Origin: an uncultured Magnetospirillum sp.
GTDB lineage: Bacteria; Pseudomonadota; Alphaproteobacteria; Rhodospirillales; Magnetospirillaceae
Assembly (NCBI RefSeq): GCF_903853455.1
Contig: NZ_CAINTR010000119.1
Location: 1-45,147, forward strand
Reading direction: 5' to 3'
Length of the DNA stretch: 45,147 bases
Part shown: one piece after another, positions 1-7,653 of the stretch
Layout of the letters: each line of letters opens with the position of its first letter
Numbering within the stretch: position 1 is the first letter of the stretch
Notes under the pieces: generated by a model
Seen by the model: only the letters and a program-made list of their open reading frames with translations
Told to the model about the DNA's origin: nothing
Database searches by the model: none
Translations under genes and position numbers: made by a program

Positions 1-9
1 CAATTACCG

Positions 10-133
10 TAATTGTCGCTGCACTTCCTTATTGCTGAGCAATGCTTGCTTGTGATAGCGGTATAGGTGCTACTCGACGGTGTCTCATACCGGTCATCCT
101 AATTGTCGCTGACCGGCCACCGTAATTGTCGCG
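10..133. repeat. Three spaced copies of TAATTGTCGC near the left edge
   Basis: TAATTGTCGC occurs at 10-19, 100-109 and 123-132, all in the same direction. The first copy overlaps an imperfect palindrome at 1-15 (CAATTACCGTAATTG). Repeated short sites in a gene-free end next to an AT-rich island resemble the multiple transposase-binding sites at the end of some insertion sequences. No transposase is visible inside the window, so this is only a possible transposon end. Confidence 0.35.
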
Positions 134-242
134 CGCCACGCGACGAATTTTGTATTTTGGTCTGAATTGGGACTACAAACAATTTTTTGAAAACTTGATA
201 AATGGCAGAGAGGCATAAAAAGCTACGAAGACTGGAGCAAAA

Positions 243-686
243 ATGGGCGGGGAATTGGGAGGCAAGCTAAAAGTTCTTTTGGTCGAAGATGATGCAGGAG
301 ATGCGAGACTATTGCGGGAAGCTGTGCACGCGGCAGGATACGACTGCATTATTGACCATGCAACAAACGGCAAGGACGCTTTAGAGTATTTACATTGTTG
401 CGGCAGAAGTGTTGATGTCGTAATTACAGATATAAACATGCACATAATGGATGGAAAAGAACTCCTTAAAAAGATTAAAACACACCATAAACTTAAGGGA
501 TTGCATGTCGCCATTTTAACGACGAGCAATGACGAAAAAGACAAACTATATTGCGAAATGCACGGCGCATCTCAATTTCACATCAAGCCTACGGATTACG
601 ATGCATATGAACAGCTGATTAAAAATATTTTTGATTTTTGGATGACGTTGACTTTTGGCGCCAATCATAAAAATGGCGATCACTAG
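243..686 (+). CDS. CheY-like single-domain response regulator
   Basis: This is a 147-aa receiver domain with no output domain. The acidic pocket is E15/D16/D17, the expected phosphoacceptor is D63 (VVITDINM), T93/T94 follow at the end of beta-4, and K115 is in the IKP motif. The layout resembles Rcp1-type receivers that partner hybrid or phytochrome-like kinases. A GGAG ribosome site at 234-237 supports the start. No histidine kinase is visible, so its partner must lie outside the window. Base composition is clearly more AT-rich than the core genes further right, as for the other genes of this island. It probably passes a phosphoryl signal by protein contact, but the target is unknown. Confidence 0.85.
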   Translation: MGGELGGKLKVLLVEDDAGDARLLREAVHAAGYDCIIDHATNGKDALEYLHCCGRSVDVVITDINMHIMDGKELLKKIKTHHKLKGLHVAILTTSNDEKDKLYCEMHGASQFHIKPTDYDAYEQLIKNIFDFWMTLTFGANHKNGDH

Positions 687-828
687 ATGCATGAAAATTA
701 TAAAATATAACCAGCACCCTATTTTCCATAATACCGCCGATCACAAGAAAATGAATGGGTGATACGCAGCGCGCCATTGTTATACAATGAAAAATGTTAC
801 AAAAAGATAATTTTGCATTGCTACGCCG

Positions 829-1290
829 ATGAATGTTAACAGACGAAATAGGCAGATAGAGTTCAGTCGGTCCTGCATCACCATCGTCGTCACCATCCTG
901 TGTGTAGCGATCGGCGGGTGCGCACAACGTAAGCATGATTGGGACTGTGATGAGGACGCGAGCCACTGCGTTGATAGAAATAGCGGCGTAACATGCGACT
1001 ACCCTGCGGGCTACAGCGGAAATGACACTGTAAACACACAGTGCGACATGATTGTTTCGAAAATCCCACCAAATGTCGAAAGCTCTGTTGGCCGCAGCAA
1101 AGCTTATTTCGGCTCGTCAGGCGGTGCGATGGTTTGGCGGTTGAATAACATGATCGACAGCGTGACGCTCGGTCCGATACTCGGCCTGTTTATGGATGAA
1201 AACGAGTTTCGGCCAGAGTTTCGGTGGCGCGGTGGCGGGACGAGCAACGATCCTGTTGAAGGCGACGAAGATGCTGGTGGACAGCGGTAG
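829..1290 (+). CDS. Possible small lipoprotein, unrecognised
   Basis: This 153-aa open frame begins with basic residues, then a hydrophobic stretch (about 18-30) ending in AIGGC, which fits a lipobox with Cys31 as the lipidated residue. The next part is rich in Asp and Cys (DWDCDEDASHC), and the C-terminal half has no recognised domain. No clear ribosome site precedes the ATG, and the last third looks compositionally different from the first, so the frame could be a degenerate or chimeric remnant. The lipobox is the only positive evidence that it is translated and exported. I do not recognise a family. Confidence 0.4.
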   Translation: MNVNRRNRQIEFSRSCITIVVTILCVAIGGCAQRKHDWDCDEDASHCVDRNSGVTCDYPAGYSGNDTVNTQCDMIVSKIPPNVESSVGRSKAYFGSSGGAMVWRLNNMIDSVTLGPILGLFMDENEFRPEFRWRGGGTSNDPVEGDEDAGGQR

Positions 1291-1477
1291 CTGCGAATTG
1301 ACCCTCAGGCAACGCCCGCAGTCTGTAGGACCGATCAAAAAGGACGGTCACCGAAATCTGACGACCCATCCCATATGGGAGTGTTTGGCGGCCAATGCCT
1401 GCTGATAACTTGAGTGCTGTGGCTTTGTGTTGAACTGGCCGCAGATGCGAACTCTGAGTTAACGGGAAGGCATGGTT

Positions 1478-2551
1478 ATGAACCACATAGCGCCCGATGA
1501 TCTTCTAAAGCAAATAACAGATAGCGATATCGACTCGCTGTATGTATTGCCACTGTCGAATCTTCCATTAGAGAGTCCCGCTCTAAAAACAGCAAAACTC
1601 ATAAAGAACGTTCGGCTAAAATGTGCCGTTGAGGTCTTTTGGGATGCTCAAACAGGCTCTGGCCAGGTTGATGTAGAATCACTCCCAGCCCTACTTAATT
1701 GGAACACAGAATCAATACACCCCGACTTGGCGATACTGCGAAGAGTATCACTACTGCCAAGCTTTGACGTTTTTTCATTACGTATTTCCCTGCGTGAGCA
1801 TGGCATAGAGGTCAATGACTGGGACTCTCTTCGACTATCACCAGAGAAGTCTGATCAACTTTCAAAATACATGAGAGCCTGTACTCGCCCACTTATAAAA
1901 GCAATTTATGCTGATGAAAATTATGGCGACGGATCTTTTGATGATTTGCTGAATTTGTTTAAGAACCCGAACATTGACAATGCCAAAAAGAAACTCGACG
2001 ACATGTCAAAGTCACTCGGAATTGACGCCACAGAAATTCCGCAATTTATTGAAAATTACGGCGATACATTTTTATCAATTTCGTACTTTCGTCACTGCTT
2101 TGAGCGGCTAGAGCCATACCTAACTGAGTGCATTCAGTCGCTGTCTAAAGTCCGAAATCACTTTCAGCTAAAGCTTGACCAAAATTTGATGGAAATTTGC
2201 GACTCAGTTGAAGAATCTATTAACAGAATAACAGCATCCGTAGCAGGGAGCCTCGAAACAATAGATAAGCGAGTCGCAGAGCTATGGGAAAATACATCAT
2301 CTGATGAATTTAAAAATGTTAAGCTTTTTATCGAAAGCTACCACATAAGCTTAGGAACGGCACTATGCTGCCTAACGGTAAAGATGAATGCATTTGCCAG
2401 AATGTGCCCACGCCCAAGCGCAAGCGGACCATTTAAGGTTGCTGACTTTATGGTAGCAGAAATGATACCTGGATTTGATATTATACGTGAAATTGACATA
2501 AGGTGTCGCATTATTAGTGCCGCAAAAAACATCAGCCTCACGCAAAACTAA
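1478..2551 (+). CDS. Unrecognised ~357-aa protein in AT-rich island
   Basis: This long open frame of about 357 aa has normal amino-acid composition and is AT-rich like its neighbours. ATG occurs at both 1472 and 1478. The second is preferred because GGGAAGG at 1464-1470 sits 7 bases before it. The protein appears mostly helical and soluble. There is no signal peptide or convincing membrane segment; a modest hydrophobic patch lies near SLGTALCCLTV. A central LxxYMRACTRPLIKAIY segment is followed by a Lys/Asp-rich helical stretch. I recognise no catalytic motif. It lies just upstream of a hemerythrin gene (42-base gap), so the two may be co-transcribed and act together, possibly in oxygen or redox signalling. 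That role is an inference from position only. Confidence 0.7.
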   Translation: MNHIAPDDLLKQITDSDIDSLYVLPLSNLPLESPALKTAKLIKNVRLKCAVEVFWDAQTGSGQVDVESLPALLNWNTESIHPDLAILRRVSLLPSFDVFSLRISLREHGIEVNDWDSLRLSPEKSDQLSKYMRACTRPLIKAIYADENYGDGSFDDLLNLFKNPNIDNAKKKLDDMSKSLGIDATEIPQFIENYGDTFLSISYFRHCFERLEPYLTECIQSLSKVRNHFQLKLDQNLMEICDSVEESINRITASVAGSLETIDKRVAELWENTSSDEFKNVKLFIESYHISLGTALCCLTVKMNAFARMCPRPSASGPFKVADFMVAEMIPGFDIIREIDIRCRIISAAKNISLTQN

Positions 2552-2593
2552 TTTCAATAATTGTATTTTTCGTTTTTTTAGAAGGTTGAGTTA

Positions 2594-3019
2594 ATGCCTA
2601 TAGACAATGACGGCGCCATTAAAGGCTGGTGCATTGCCAATAGTGTTGGCGTGCGTGAACTTGATGGCCAACACGAGGTAATGTTGAATTTGTGTGAAGC
2701 TCTGAATGATTACGTGAATAAAAACGGAACTAAACTCAACCGCGACATTCACATAATTCTCGACAATATATTCAAATTCGGAACAATCCATTTCAAACAT
2801 GAAGAGCTTCACATGAAGCTGATCAATTTCAACGACATTTATGTGCACAAAAATGCTCACTTCGACTATGAAGATGAGCTAGCAAAATTGAATAGATCAA
2901 TTTGCTCTGACCATTCGAATATACACAAACTAATTGAATATGTGAGGAGCTGGTGGGTTACCCACATAACAGAAGTTGACATACAGTACGCAAAAATATT
3001 TCCAAAGAAAATGACCTAA
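2594..3019 (+). CDS. Bacteriohemerythrin, single domain
   Basis: This 141-aa protein matches the hemerythrin fold and keeps every di-iron ligand: H27 (LDGQH), H66 and E70 (HFKHE), H85 and H89 (HKNAH), and H124 and D129 (HITEVD). Bacterial hemerythrins reversibly bind O2, or sense or scavenge it, and are abundant in microaerophilic magnetotactic bacteria. The gene follows the unrecognised 1478-2551 gene at a 42-base gap with AAGG upstream of its ATG. Its stop overlaps the stop of the convergent recombinase gene by a few bases. AT-rich codon use marks it as part of the island rather than the core, unlike the second hemerythrin at 18166. Confidence 0.9.
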   Translation: MPIDNDGAIKGWCIANSVGVRELDGQHEVMLNLCEALNDYVNKNGTKLNRDIHIILDNIFKFGTIHFKHEELHMKLINFNDIYVHKNAHFDYEDELAKLNRSICSDHSNIHKLIEYVRSWWVTHITEVDIQYAKIFPKKMT

Positions 3020-3582
3020 GCTAACTCCACTGCGCTCCGCATCTGCCCGTCGTTCACGTCGATGTACCGTTGCGTAGTTGAGATTGAAGCGTGACCCGCA
3101 AGCTCGGCAAGGACGCGGACACTGACGCCGTTGCCAGCAAGCTTGGTGATGAACGTCCGTCGTCCACTGTGGCTGCTCGCCCCTTCGATGTCGCACTGGC
3201 TATAGATGTTGAGGAACAGCTGGCAGAGCGTGTTTGCGGAAAACGCGCTCCCCTTCTGCGATTGGAACAGCGCATCGCAGCGCTTGCTGTGTTTGGCCGA
3301 CTGTAGGTAGCTGCTGATCTCTGCCTGTAGGCGCTCGTTCAAAAACACCCGCCGAGCCTTCCCACCTTTCGTCTGCGCCGCTGCCAGCACGAATTCGTCC
3401 CTTACCTTCCCATCATCGCCTATCACGTCGCTGATGCGCATCGCAGCAATTTCCTTCGCCCGTAAGCCCGCGTAGAAGCTGACCAGCACGATGAGGCGGT
3501 CACGTGCTGCATGACGCCGAGTAGCACAATGAGCAAGAACAATACGAAGTTGCTTATCTGTAAGCGTACGAGCTTGGCGCAT
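3016..3582 (-). CDS. Short tyrosine recombinase (catalytic domain only)
   Basis: This 188-aa protein is a phage-integrase/XerD-type catalytic domain with the full active-site set: R41 (GLRAKE), K72, H138 and R141 (HSGRR), H164 (LAGH) and nucleophile Y173 (TTQRYID). It lacks the N-terminal SAM-like DNA-binding domain of full integrases (usually 300-400 aa). The ATG has a good AGGAGA site, and a TATAAT-like -10 (plus strand 3617-3622) lies just upstream, so the short form looks like the real gene rather than a fragment. It sits at the right edge of the AT-rich island beside a truncated core gene, so it is the likely agent of integration. The 3' end overlaps the hemerythrin stop. Confidence 0.85.
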   Translation of the reverse strand: MRQARTLTDKQLRIVLAHCATRRHAARDRLIVLVSFYAGLRAKEIAAMRISDVIGDDGKVRDEFVLAAAQTKGGKARRVFLNERLQAEISSYLQSAKHSKRCDALFQSQKGSAFSANTLCQLFLNIYSQCDIEGASSHSGRRTFITKLAGNGVSVRVLAELAGHASISTTQRYIDVNDGQMRSAVELA

Positions 3583-3678
3583 TGGAGTCTCCTAAATATA
3601 ATATTTTCACTACATGATTATATATTCATATATTTGCGGTCGCTACCGCCAAATAACCCGCCGCCAACACCTGTCAAT

Positions 3679-3954
3679 TCAATGCATTAGCGAGGTCAGG
3701 CGGCACCCGAATCGCCCGAGGACCTCCAAGTGGGCGCGGTGCAAGACCCGCGCCCGATGCAGTCGATGCACTTCGCGGGCGATGTCGTCGGGTTCGCAGG
3801 GCCGGGCCACCGCGCCGAGACCAGCGGTGAAGCGGACGCCGTCGTCGCGGGCGATCTGGCACTGGACATACCAGAACCACGCCTCCTCCGTGGTTGTGAA
3901 TGTTTCCGTGTCGCGCATGCAGAGGTGCCGGGCGACCGTCCGAGGCTGAGCCAC
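3679..3954 (-). pseudogene. 3'-truncated conserved alphaproteobacterial protein
   Basis: A GTG start at 3952-3954 is preferred because GAGGAGA (plus 3961-3967) lies 6 bases upstream; a longer ATG start at 3990 exists. The product contains RDTETFTTTEEAWFW and VARPCEPDDI. From memory these are hallmarks of an uncharacterised alphaproteobacterial family of about 150 aa that continues with a Pro/Asp-rich segment and a C-terminal Trp/Leu-rich helix. Here the frame stops after GRFGCRLTSLMH, so roughly the last third is missing. The break falls at about 3690-3700, next to the island with the tyrosine recombinase, so the island probably replaced the 3' end. Whether the fragment works is unknown. Confidence 0.6.
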
Positions 3955-4074
3955 ATCTGTTCTCCTCAAATAGGAACTAAAGTGGTACATTTCTGCAGGG
4001 ATAGGCGCAAAGAGTCAAGGATTAAGGTATATCTTCCTGCTGCGAAAAAAAGCGAATTGCGAGACCATCTTCCC

Positions 4075-4707
4075 ATGCTTAAGCACGCCGACATCTGGGC
4101 CGCCATCGATGCGCTTGCCCGAGGCCACGGGTTGACGGCGTCGGCACTCGCGCGCAAAGCCGGGCTTGACCCCACCACCTTCAACAAAAGCAAACGCATC
4201 ACCCGCGAGGGCAAGGCGCGGTGGCCGTCCACCGAAAGCGTCGCCAAGGTGCTGGAGGCCACCGGCACCAGCATGACCGAGTTCGTCAGCTATATCGAAG
4301 GCGCGGCGCCTCTTCGCCCCGGCGCCACCATTCCGCTGATCGGCTTCGCCCAGGCGGGCGACCGGGGGTTCTTCGACGATGCCGGCTATCCGGTGGGGGG
4401 CGGCTGGGATGAAATACCCTTCCCGGAAATCGGTGACGAGCACGCCTATGCCTTGGAGGTCAGCGGCGATTCCATGGAACCGCTGTTTCGCGACGGCGAC
4501 GTGGTGATCGTCTCGCCGACCGCCAATGTGCGGCGCGGCGACCGGGTGGTGGTGCGCACCACCGAGGGCGAGGTGATGGTCAAGCAACTGGTGCGCCTGA
4601 CCGCCAAGCGCATCGACCTGGCCTCTATCAATCCCGCTCATTCCGGCCGGTCCCTGGCCACCGAAGAGATTGGCTGGATGGCCCGGATCCTGTGGGCGAG
4701 CCAATAG
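4075..4707 (+). CDS. HTH/S24-family LexA-like repressor
   Basis: This 210-aa regulator has an N-terminal helix-turn-helix (about 5-70, with SALARKAGLDPTTFNKSK as the likely recognition segment) and a C-terminal S24 self-cleaving domain. Ser133 in SGDSMEP and Lys170 in EVMVKQ form the expected Ser-Lys dyad, and A94-G95 in FAQAGD is the likely cleavage site. Such proteins are C2/CI-like repressors that can be inactivated by RecA-stimulated cleavage. Although common near prophages, this version is widespread in alphaproteobacterial chromosomes. The ATG at 4075 was chosen because the frame upstream shows no similarity and overlaps the divergent gene. It is divergent from the truncated gene at 3679-3954. 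Confidence 0.85.
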   Translation: MLKHADIWAAIDALARGHGLTASALARKAGLDPTTFNKSKRITREGKARWPSTESVAKVLEATGTSMTEFVSYIEGAAPLRPGATIPLIGFAQAGDRGFFDDAGYPVGGGWDEIPFPEIGDEHAYALEVSGDSMEPLFRDGDVVIVSPTANVRRGDRVVVRTTEGEVMVKQLVRLTAKRIDLASINPAHSGRSLATEEIGWMARILWASQ

Positions 4708-4770
4708 AACCCCGTCCTCTCCGCCACCCCGTCCGCCGGGCCTCCGTGCTTCACGGCGTCGTAGTCGGGA

Positions 4771-5568
4771 ATGATCGGTAAGGGCATGGACGGTCGCGGC
4801 GTCATCTGGACCCAATTCATCCTGGCGGCGGCGCTGGCGCGCACGGCGCGGGCGGTGCTGGAGCGTGCGCCCGCCTCCGCTCTCGACGCCGAGGTGGTGT
4901 TCTCCTACGCCGATACCCATGGCGGCAGCGGGCGGATCGAGCCGCCGGACATGCTGGCGGCGGTTCTGGCGCACCGAAGCGACTTCACCATGCCGAGCTT
5001 CCATCAGGCGATGATCCCGGCCACGGCGGGGCATCCCGGCTCGTGGGTGCTGGCCGGGCGGGTGGTCGCGGGCCTGGGGCAGGCCCGTTTGGCCTTCGAG
5101 GCCGACGTCAACGACATCGCGCCCGAGATCATCGCCACCGCCCAGGGCAATCGCGAGATCGGCTGGACCCGGTTCTGGAGCCACGACTGGTTTCAGTTCC
5201 TGCGCAACCGTATCGCCATGCTCAACCGGCCCGATTTCGTCTTCATCGATCCGCCGCCGGATGATCCGCGCGGTCCCGGCTATGCCATCGATGCCGCCAT
5301 CCTGCTCGACACGATGGGGGTTCCCTACATGGTGAGCTATCCGGTGGCGTCGCCGCAGGAGCCCATCGACGAGATCGGCCGGACCGGGCTTGAACTGCAT
5401 CGCCGTGACGGCGGCGGTGACGATTGGGGCTGCGGCGTGCTGCTGGGCGGCGGCGGCGAGGCGGTGGTGCTGGATGTGCTGGCCGATCTGCACCACCTGG
5501 CGACGGTGCTGGGGGGCGAGTTGGTGGTTCGTCTGCCGCGCGCGCCGCTGGACGATTACTGCATTTGA
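4771..5568 (+). CDS. RlmJ-like putative methyltransferase, divergent
   Basis: This 265-aa protein resembles RlmJ, the 23S rRNA m6A2030 methyltransferase. FSYADTHGGSG (about 44-54) matches the SAM-binding YxDTHAGAG segment, HPGSWVLA matches YPGSPLIA, FIDPPP (158-163) sits where RlmJ has the catalytic DPPY, and SYPVAS matches the following WYPV region. The tyrosine of DPPY is replaced by proline, and the N-terminal HAGNxADVLKH motif of RlmJ is replaced by unrelated sequence. Either substrate or activity may therefore differ. The start is uncertain: ATG at 4771 abuts a GGGA, and ATG at 4786 is possible. It ends 27 bases before the next gene's start. Confidence 0.5.
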   Translation: MIGKGMDGRGVIWTQFILAAALARTARAVLERAPASALDAEVVFSYADTHGGSGRIEPPDMLAAVLAHRSDFTMPSFHQAMIPATAGHPGSWVLAGRVVAGLGQARLAFEADVNDIAPEIIATAQGNREIGWTRFWSHDWFQFLRNRIAMLNRPDFVFIDPPPDDPRGPGYAIDAAILLDTMGVPYMVSYPVASPQEPIDEIGRTGLELHRRDGGGDDWGCGVLLGGGGEAVVLDVLADLHHLATVLGGELVVRLPRAPLDDYCI

Positions 5569-5595
5569 CCGATGTCATCCGATCCGGGGGGAAGC

Positions 5596-6723
5596 ATGAA
5601 GACCATGAGCTGCATCGCCGACATGGCCAAGCGGGCGCGGCGGCGCCTGCCGGCCTTCGCCTTCGGTTTTCTCGACGGTGGGTCGGGCGAGGAGGGCGGT
5701 CTTCACCGTAATCGCGAGCGCCTGGAGGCGGTGGTGCTGAAACCGCGCTCCTGCACCGCGGTCATTCCCGACACCCGCGTCACCCTGTTCGGCCAAACCT
5801 ATGCCCAGCCGTTCGGGGTCGCCCCGGTCGGCATGGGCAACCTGCTGTGGCCGGGCGCCGACCTCGCCCTGGCGCGCCAGGCCAAGGCCCATGACCTGCC
5901 GGTGGTGGTCAGCACCGTGTCCACCACCACCATCGAAGCCATGGCCGAGGCGGCGCCGGGAAACACCTGGTTCCAGCTGTATTATTCACGTCAGCCGGAG
6001 ATCAACCGCGACCTGCTGCGCCGCGCCTGGGAGGCTGGAATCCGGGTGATGGCGGTGACGGTGGACGTGCCGCTGGCCGGCGACCGCCGCCGCGACGTGC
6101 GCAATCGCTTCATCCTGCCGTTCCGCCCCGGTCCGCGCTTCGTGGCCGAAGTGGCCAGCCATCCGGCCTGGGCGCTGGCGACGGCCAAGGCGGGGTCGCC
6201 GGGCTTCCCCAATCTGGCGCCCTATACCGGCGAGGTCGATGGCCAGACCCTCAGCGCTTTCATCACCGCCCAGATCAAGGACGACCTGTCCTGGGACGAT
6301 CTGAAGGGGTTGCGCCAGATGTGGCAGGGAAAACTCCTGGTCAAGGGGCTGCTGGCCCCCGAGGACGCGGTGACGGCGCTGGCGCTGGGGGCCGACGGCG
6401 TCTGGGTTTCCAATCACGGTGGCCGCCAGTTGGATGCCGCTCCCGCTGCTGTCGACGCCTTGGCGGTCATCCGCGCCGCCGTCGGACCGGAGGCGGTGGT
6501 GGTGATGGATGGCGGCATCCGCTCGGGCGAGGACATGGCCCGCGCCCGGGTAATGGGGGCTGATGTCGTGTTCAGCGGCCGCAGCTTCTATTACGGCGCG
6601 GCGGCGGGCGGCGAAGCGGGGGCGGCGCGGGCGGCCGAACTGCTGAAGGCCGATCTGCGGCGCACCCTGATTCAGATCGGGTGCCCGTCCTGGGCCGAAT
6701 TGGACCGCCGCTGGCTGTGGTGA
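5596..6723 (+). CDS. FMN-dependent alpha-hydroxy-acid dehydrogenase
   Basis: This 375-aa TIM-barrel flavoprotein belongs to the LldD/glycolate oxidase family, which oxidises L-2-hydroxy acids to 2-oxo acids. Visible motifs are QLYY (FMN/substrate tyrosine about 129-130), TVDVP, and SNHGGRQLD (272-280), which holds the catalytic base H274 and substrate-binding R277. VVMDGGIRSGEDMARA binds the flavin phosphate. The start at 5596 is in frame with an upstream ATG at 5572, but only 5596 has a strong GGGGGAAG site. The true substrate (lactate, glycolate, mandelate or another) cannot be told from sequence. The gene is convergent with gloB, with stops 13 bases apart. Confidence 0.85.
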   Translation: MKTMSCIADMAKRARRRLPAFAFGFLDGGSGEEGGLHRNRERLEAVVLKPRSCTAVIPDTRVTLFGQTYAQPFGVAPVGMGNLLWPGADLALARQAKAHDLPVVVSTVSTTTIEAMAEAAPGNTWFQLYYSRQPEINRDLLRRAWEAGIRVMAVTVDVPLAGDRRRDVRNRFILPFRPGPRFVAEVASHPAWALATAKAGSPGFPNLAPYTGEVDGQTLSAFITAQIKDDLSWDDLKGLRQMWQGKLLVKGLLAPEDAVTALALGADGVWVSNHGGRQLDAAPAAVDALAVIRAAVGPEAVVVMDGGIRSGEDMARARVMGADVVFSGRSFYYGAAAGGEAGAARAAELLKADLRRTLIQIGCPSWAELDRRWLW

Positions 6724-6736
6724 CGGCGGGTTAGAT

Positions 6737-7510
6737 TCAGAACACATCCTTGCGGCGGCGCAGCTCGGCGAAGACCAGGGCCGGGTCGGCGCCGGGCTCC
6801 ATGCCCACCGCCTTGGCGACGGACTTGGTGTCGGCGCGCAGGAAGGGATTGGCGGCGCGTTCGTCGGCGATGGTGGTGGGAATGGTCGGCAGCCCCCTGG
6901 CCCGCAGCTTTTCCACCTGCTCCAGCCGGGTCAACAGAGCCTGGTTGTCGCGCTCCACCAGCCGGGCGAAGCGGCCGTTGCCGGCGGTATATTCGTGGGC
7001 GCAATAGACCTGGGTGTCGGCGGGCAGCTCGCGCAGCTTTTTCAAGGATGCCCACATGTCCTCGGCGCTGCCCTCGAACAGCCGGCCGCAGCCCAGCGAG
7101 AACAGGCAGTCGCCGGCGAACAGCACGTGGCTGTCGGGGAACCAGAAGGCGATGTGGCCCGAGGTGTGGCCGGGCACTTCCAGCACCATGGCGGCGGCGC
7201 CCCCCAGCAGGAAGGTGTCGCCCTCGGCCACCTCGATCGAGAGACCGGGAATGCGCTCGGAATCCTTGGCGGCGCCCACCACGACGCAGCCGGTGCGACG
7301 GATCAGGTCCAGATTGCCGCCGGTGTGATCGCCGTGATGGTGGGTGTTGAGGATATGGGTCAACTGCCAGCCCTTGGCGGCGAGTCGTTCCAGGACCGGT
7401 TCGGAGACGCCGGGGTCCACCGCCGCCGTGGCGCCGCTGTTGGGTTCATGCACCAGGGTGACGTAATTGTCCGCCAGCACCGGGATCTGCTCGACGACGA
7501 TCTTCGCCAT
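6737..7510 (-). CDS. gloB: Hydroxyacylglutathione hydrolase (glyoxalase II)
   Basis: This 257-aa metallo-beta-lactamase-fold enzyme hydrolyses S-lactoylglutathione to lactate and glutathione, the second step of methylglyoxal detoxification. The di-metal motif THHHGDH is at 56-62. Further ligands are in PGHTSGH, FAGDCLFSLGCGR and CAHEYT. The C-terminal ANPFLR segment binds glutathione, as in classical GloB. The length is that of the family. It is divergent from the methyltransferase at 7654 across a 143-base gap. The next gene downstream, convergent, is an alpha-hydroxy-acid dehydrogenase that could in principle use lactate, though that link is speculative. Confidence 0.95.
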   Translation of the reverse strand: MAKIVVEQIPVLADNYVTLVHEPNSGATAAVDPGVSEPVLERLAAKGWQLTHILNTHHHGDHTGGNLDLIRRTGCVVVGAAKDSERIPGLSIEVAEGDTFLLGGAAAMVLEVPGHTSGHIAFWFPDSHVLFAGDCLFSLGCGRLFEGSAEDMWASLKKLRELPADTQVYCAHEYTAGNGRFARLVERDNQALLTRLEQVEKLRARGLPTIPTTIADERAANPFLRADTKSVAKAVGMEPGADPALVFAELRRRKDVF

Positions 7511-7653
7511 GGCATTCCTCGCGGAAATGTGTGGCCGAGTTGTAGCACCAAAGCGGCGAAACGCCTATTATTCATGGGCGTCCCTCAGTCGCCGGGCGGG
7601 ACGCAACTCCGAGCCCTTCGGCTCGTCGCCATCGCTGATCGGCTTGACGGAGA

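Noticed and set aside
1190..1486. Small overlapping frames on both strands around 1190-1486, considered as a transposase remnant
   Set aside because: No transposase motif or terminal repeats could be seen; the frames are short and lack ribosome sites.
4015..5496. 493-codon minus-strand frame opposite the repressor and RlmJ-like genes
   Set aside because: Spans two genes on the other strand and has no recognisable motif.
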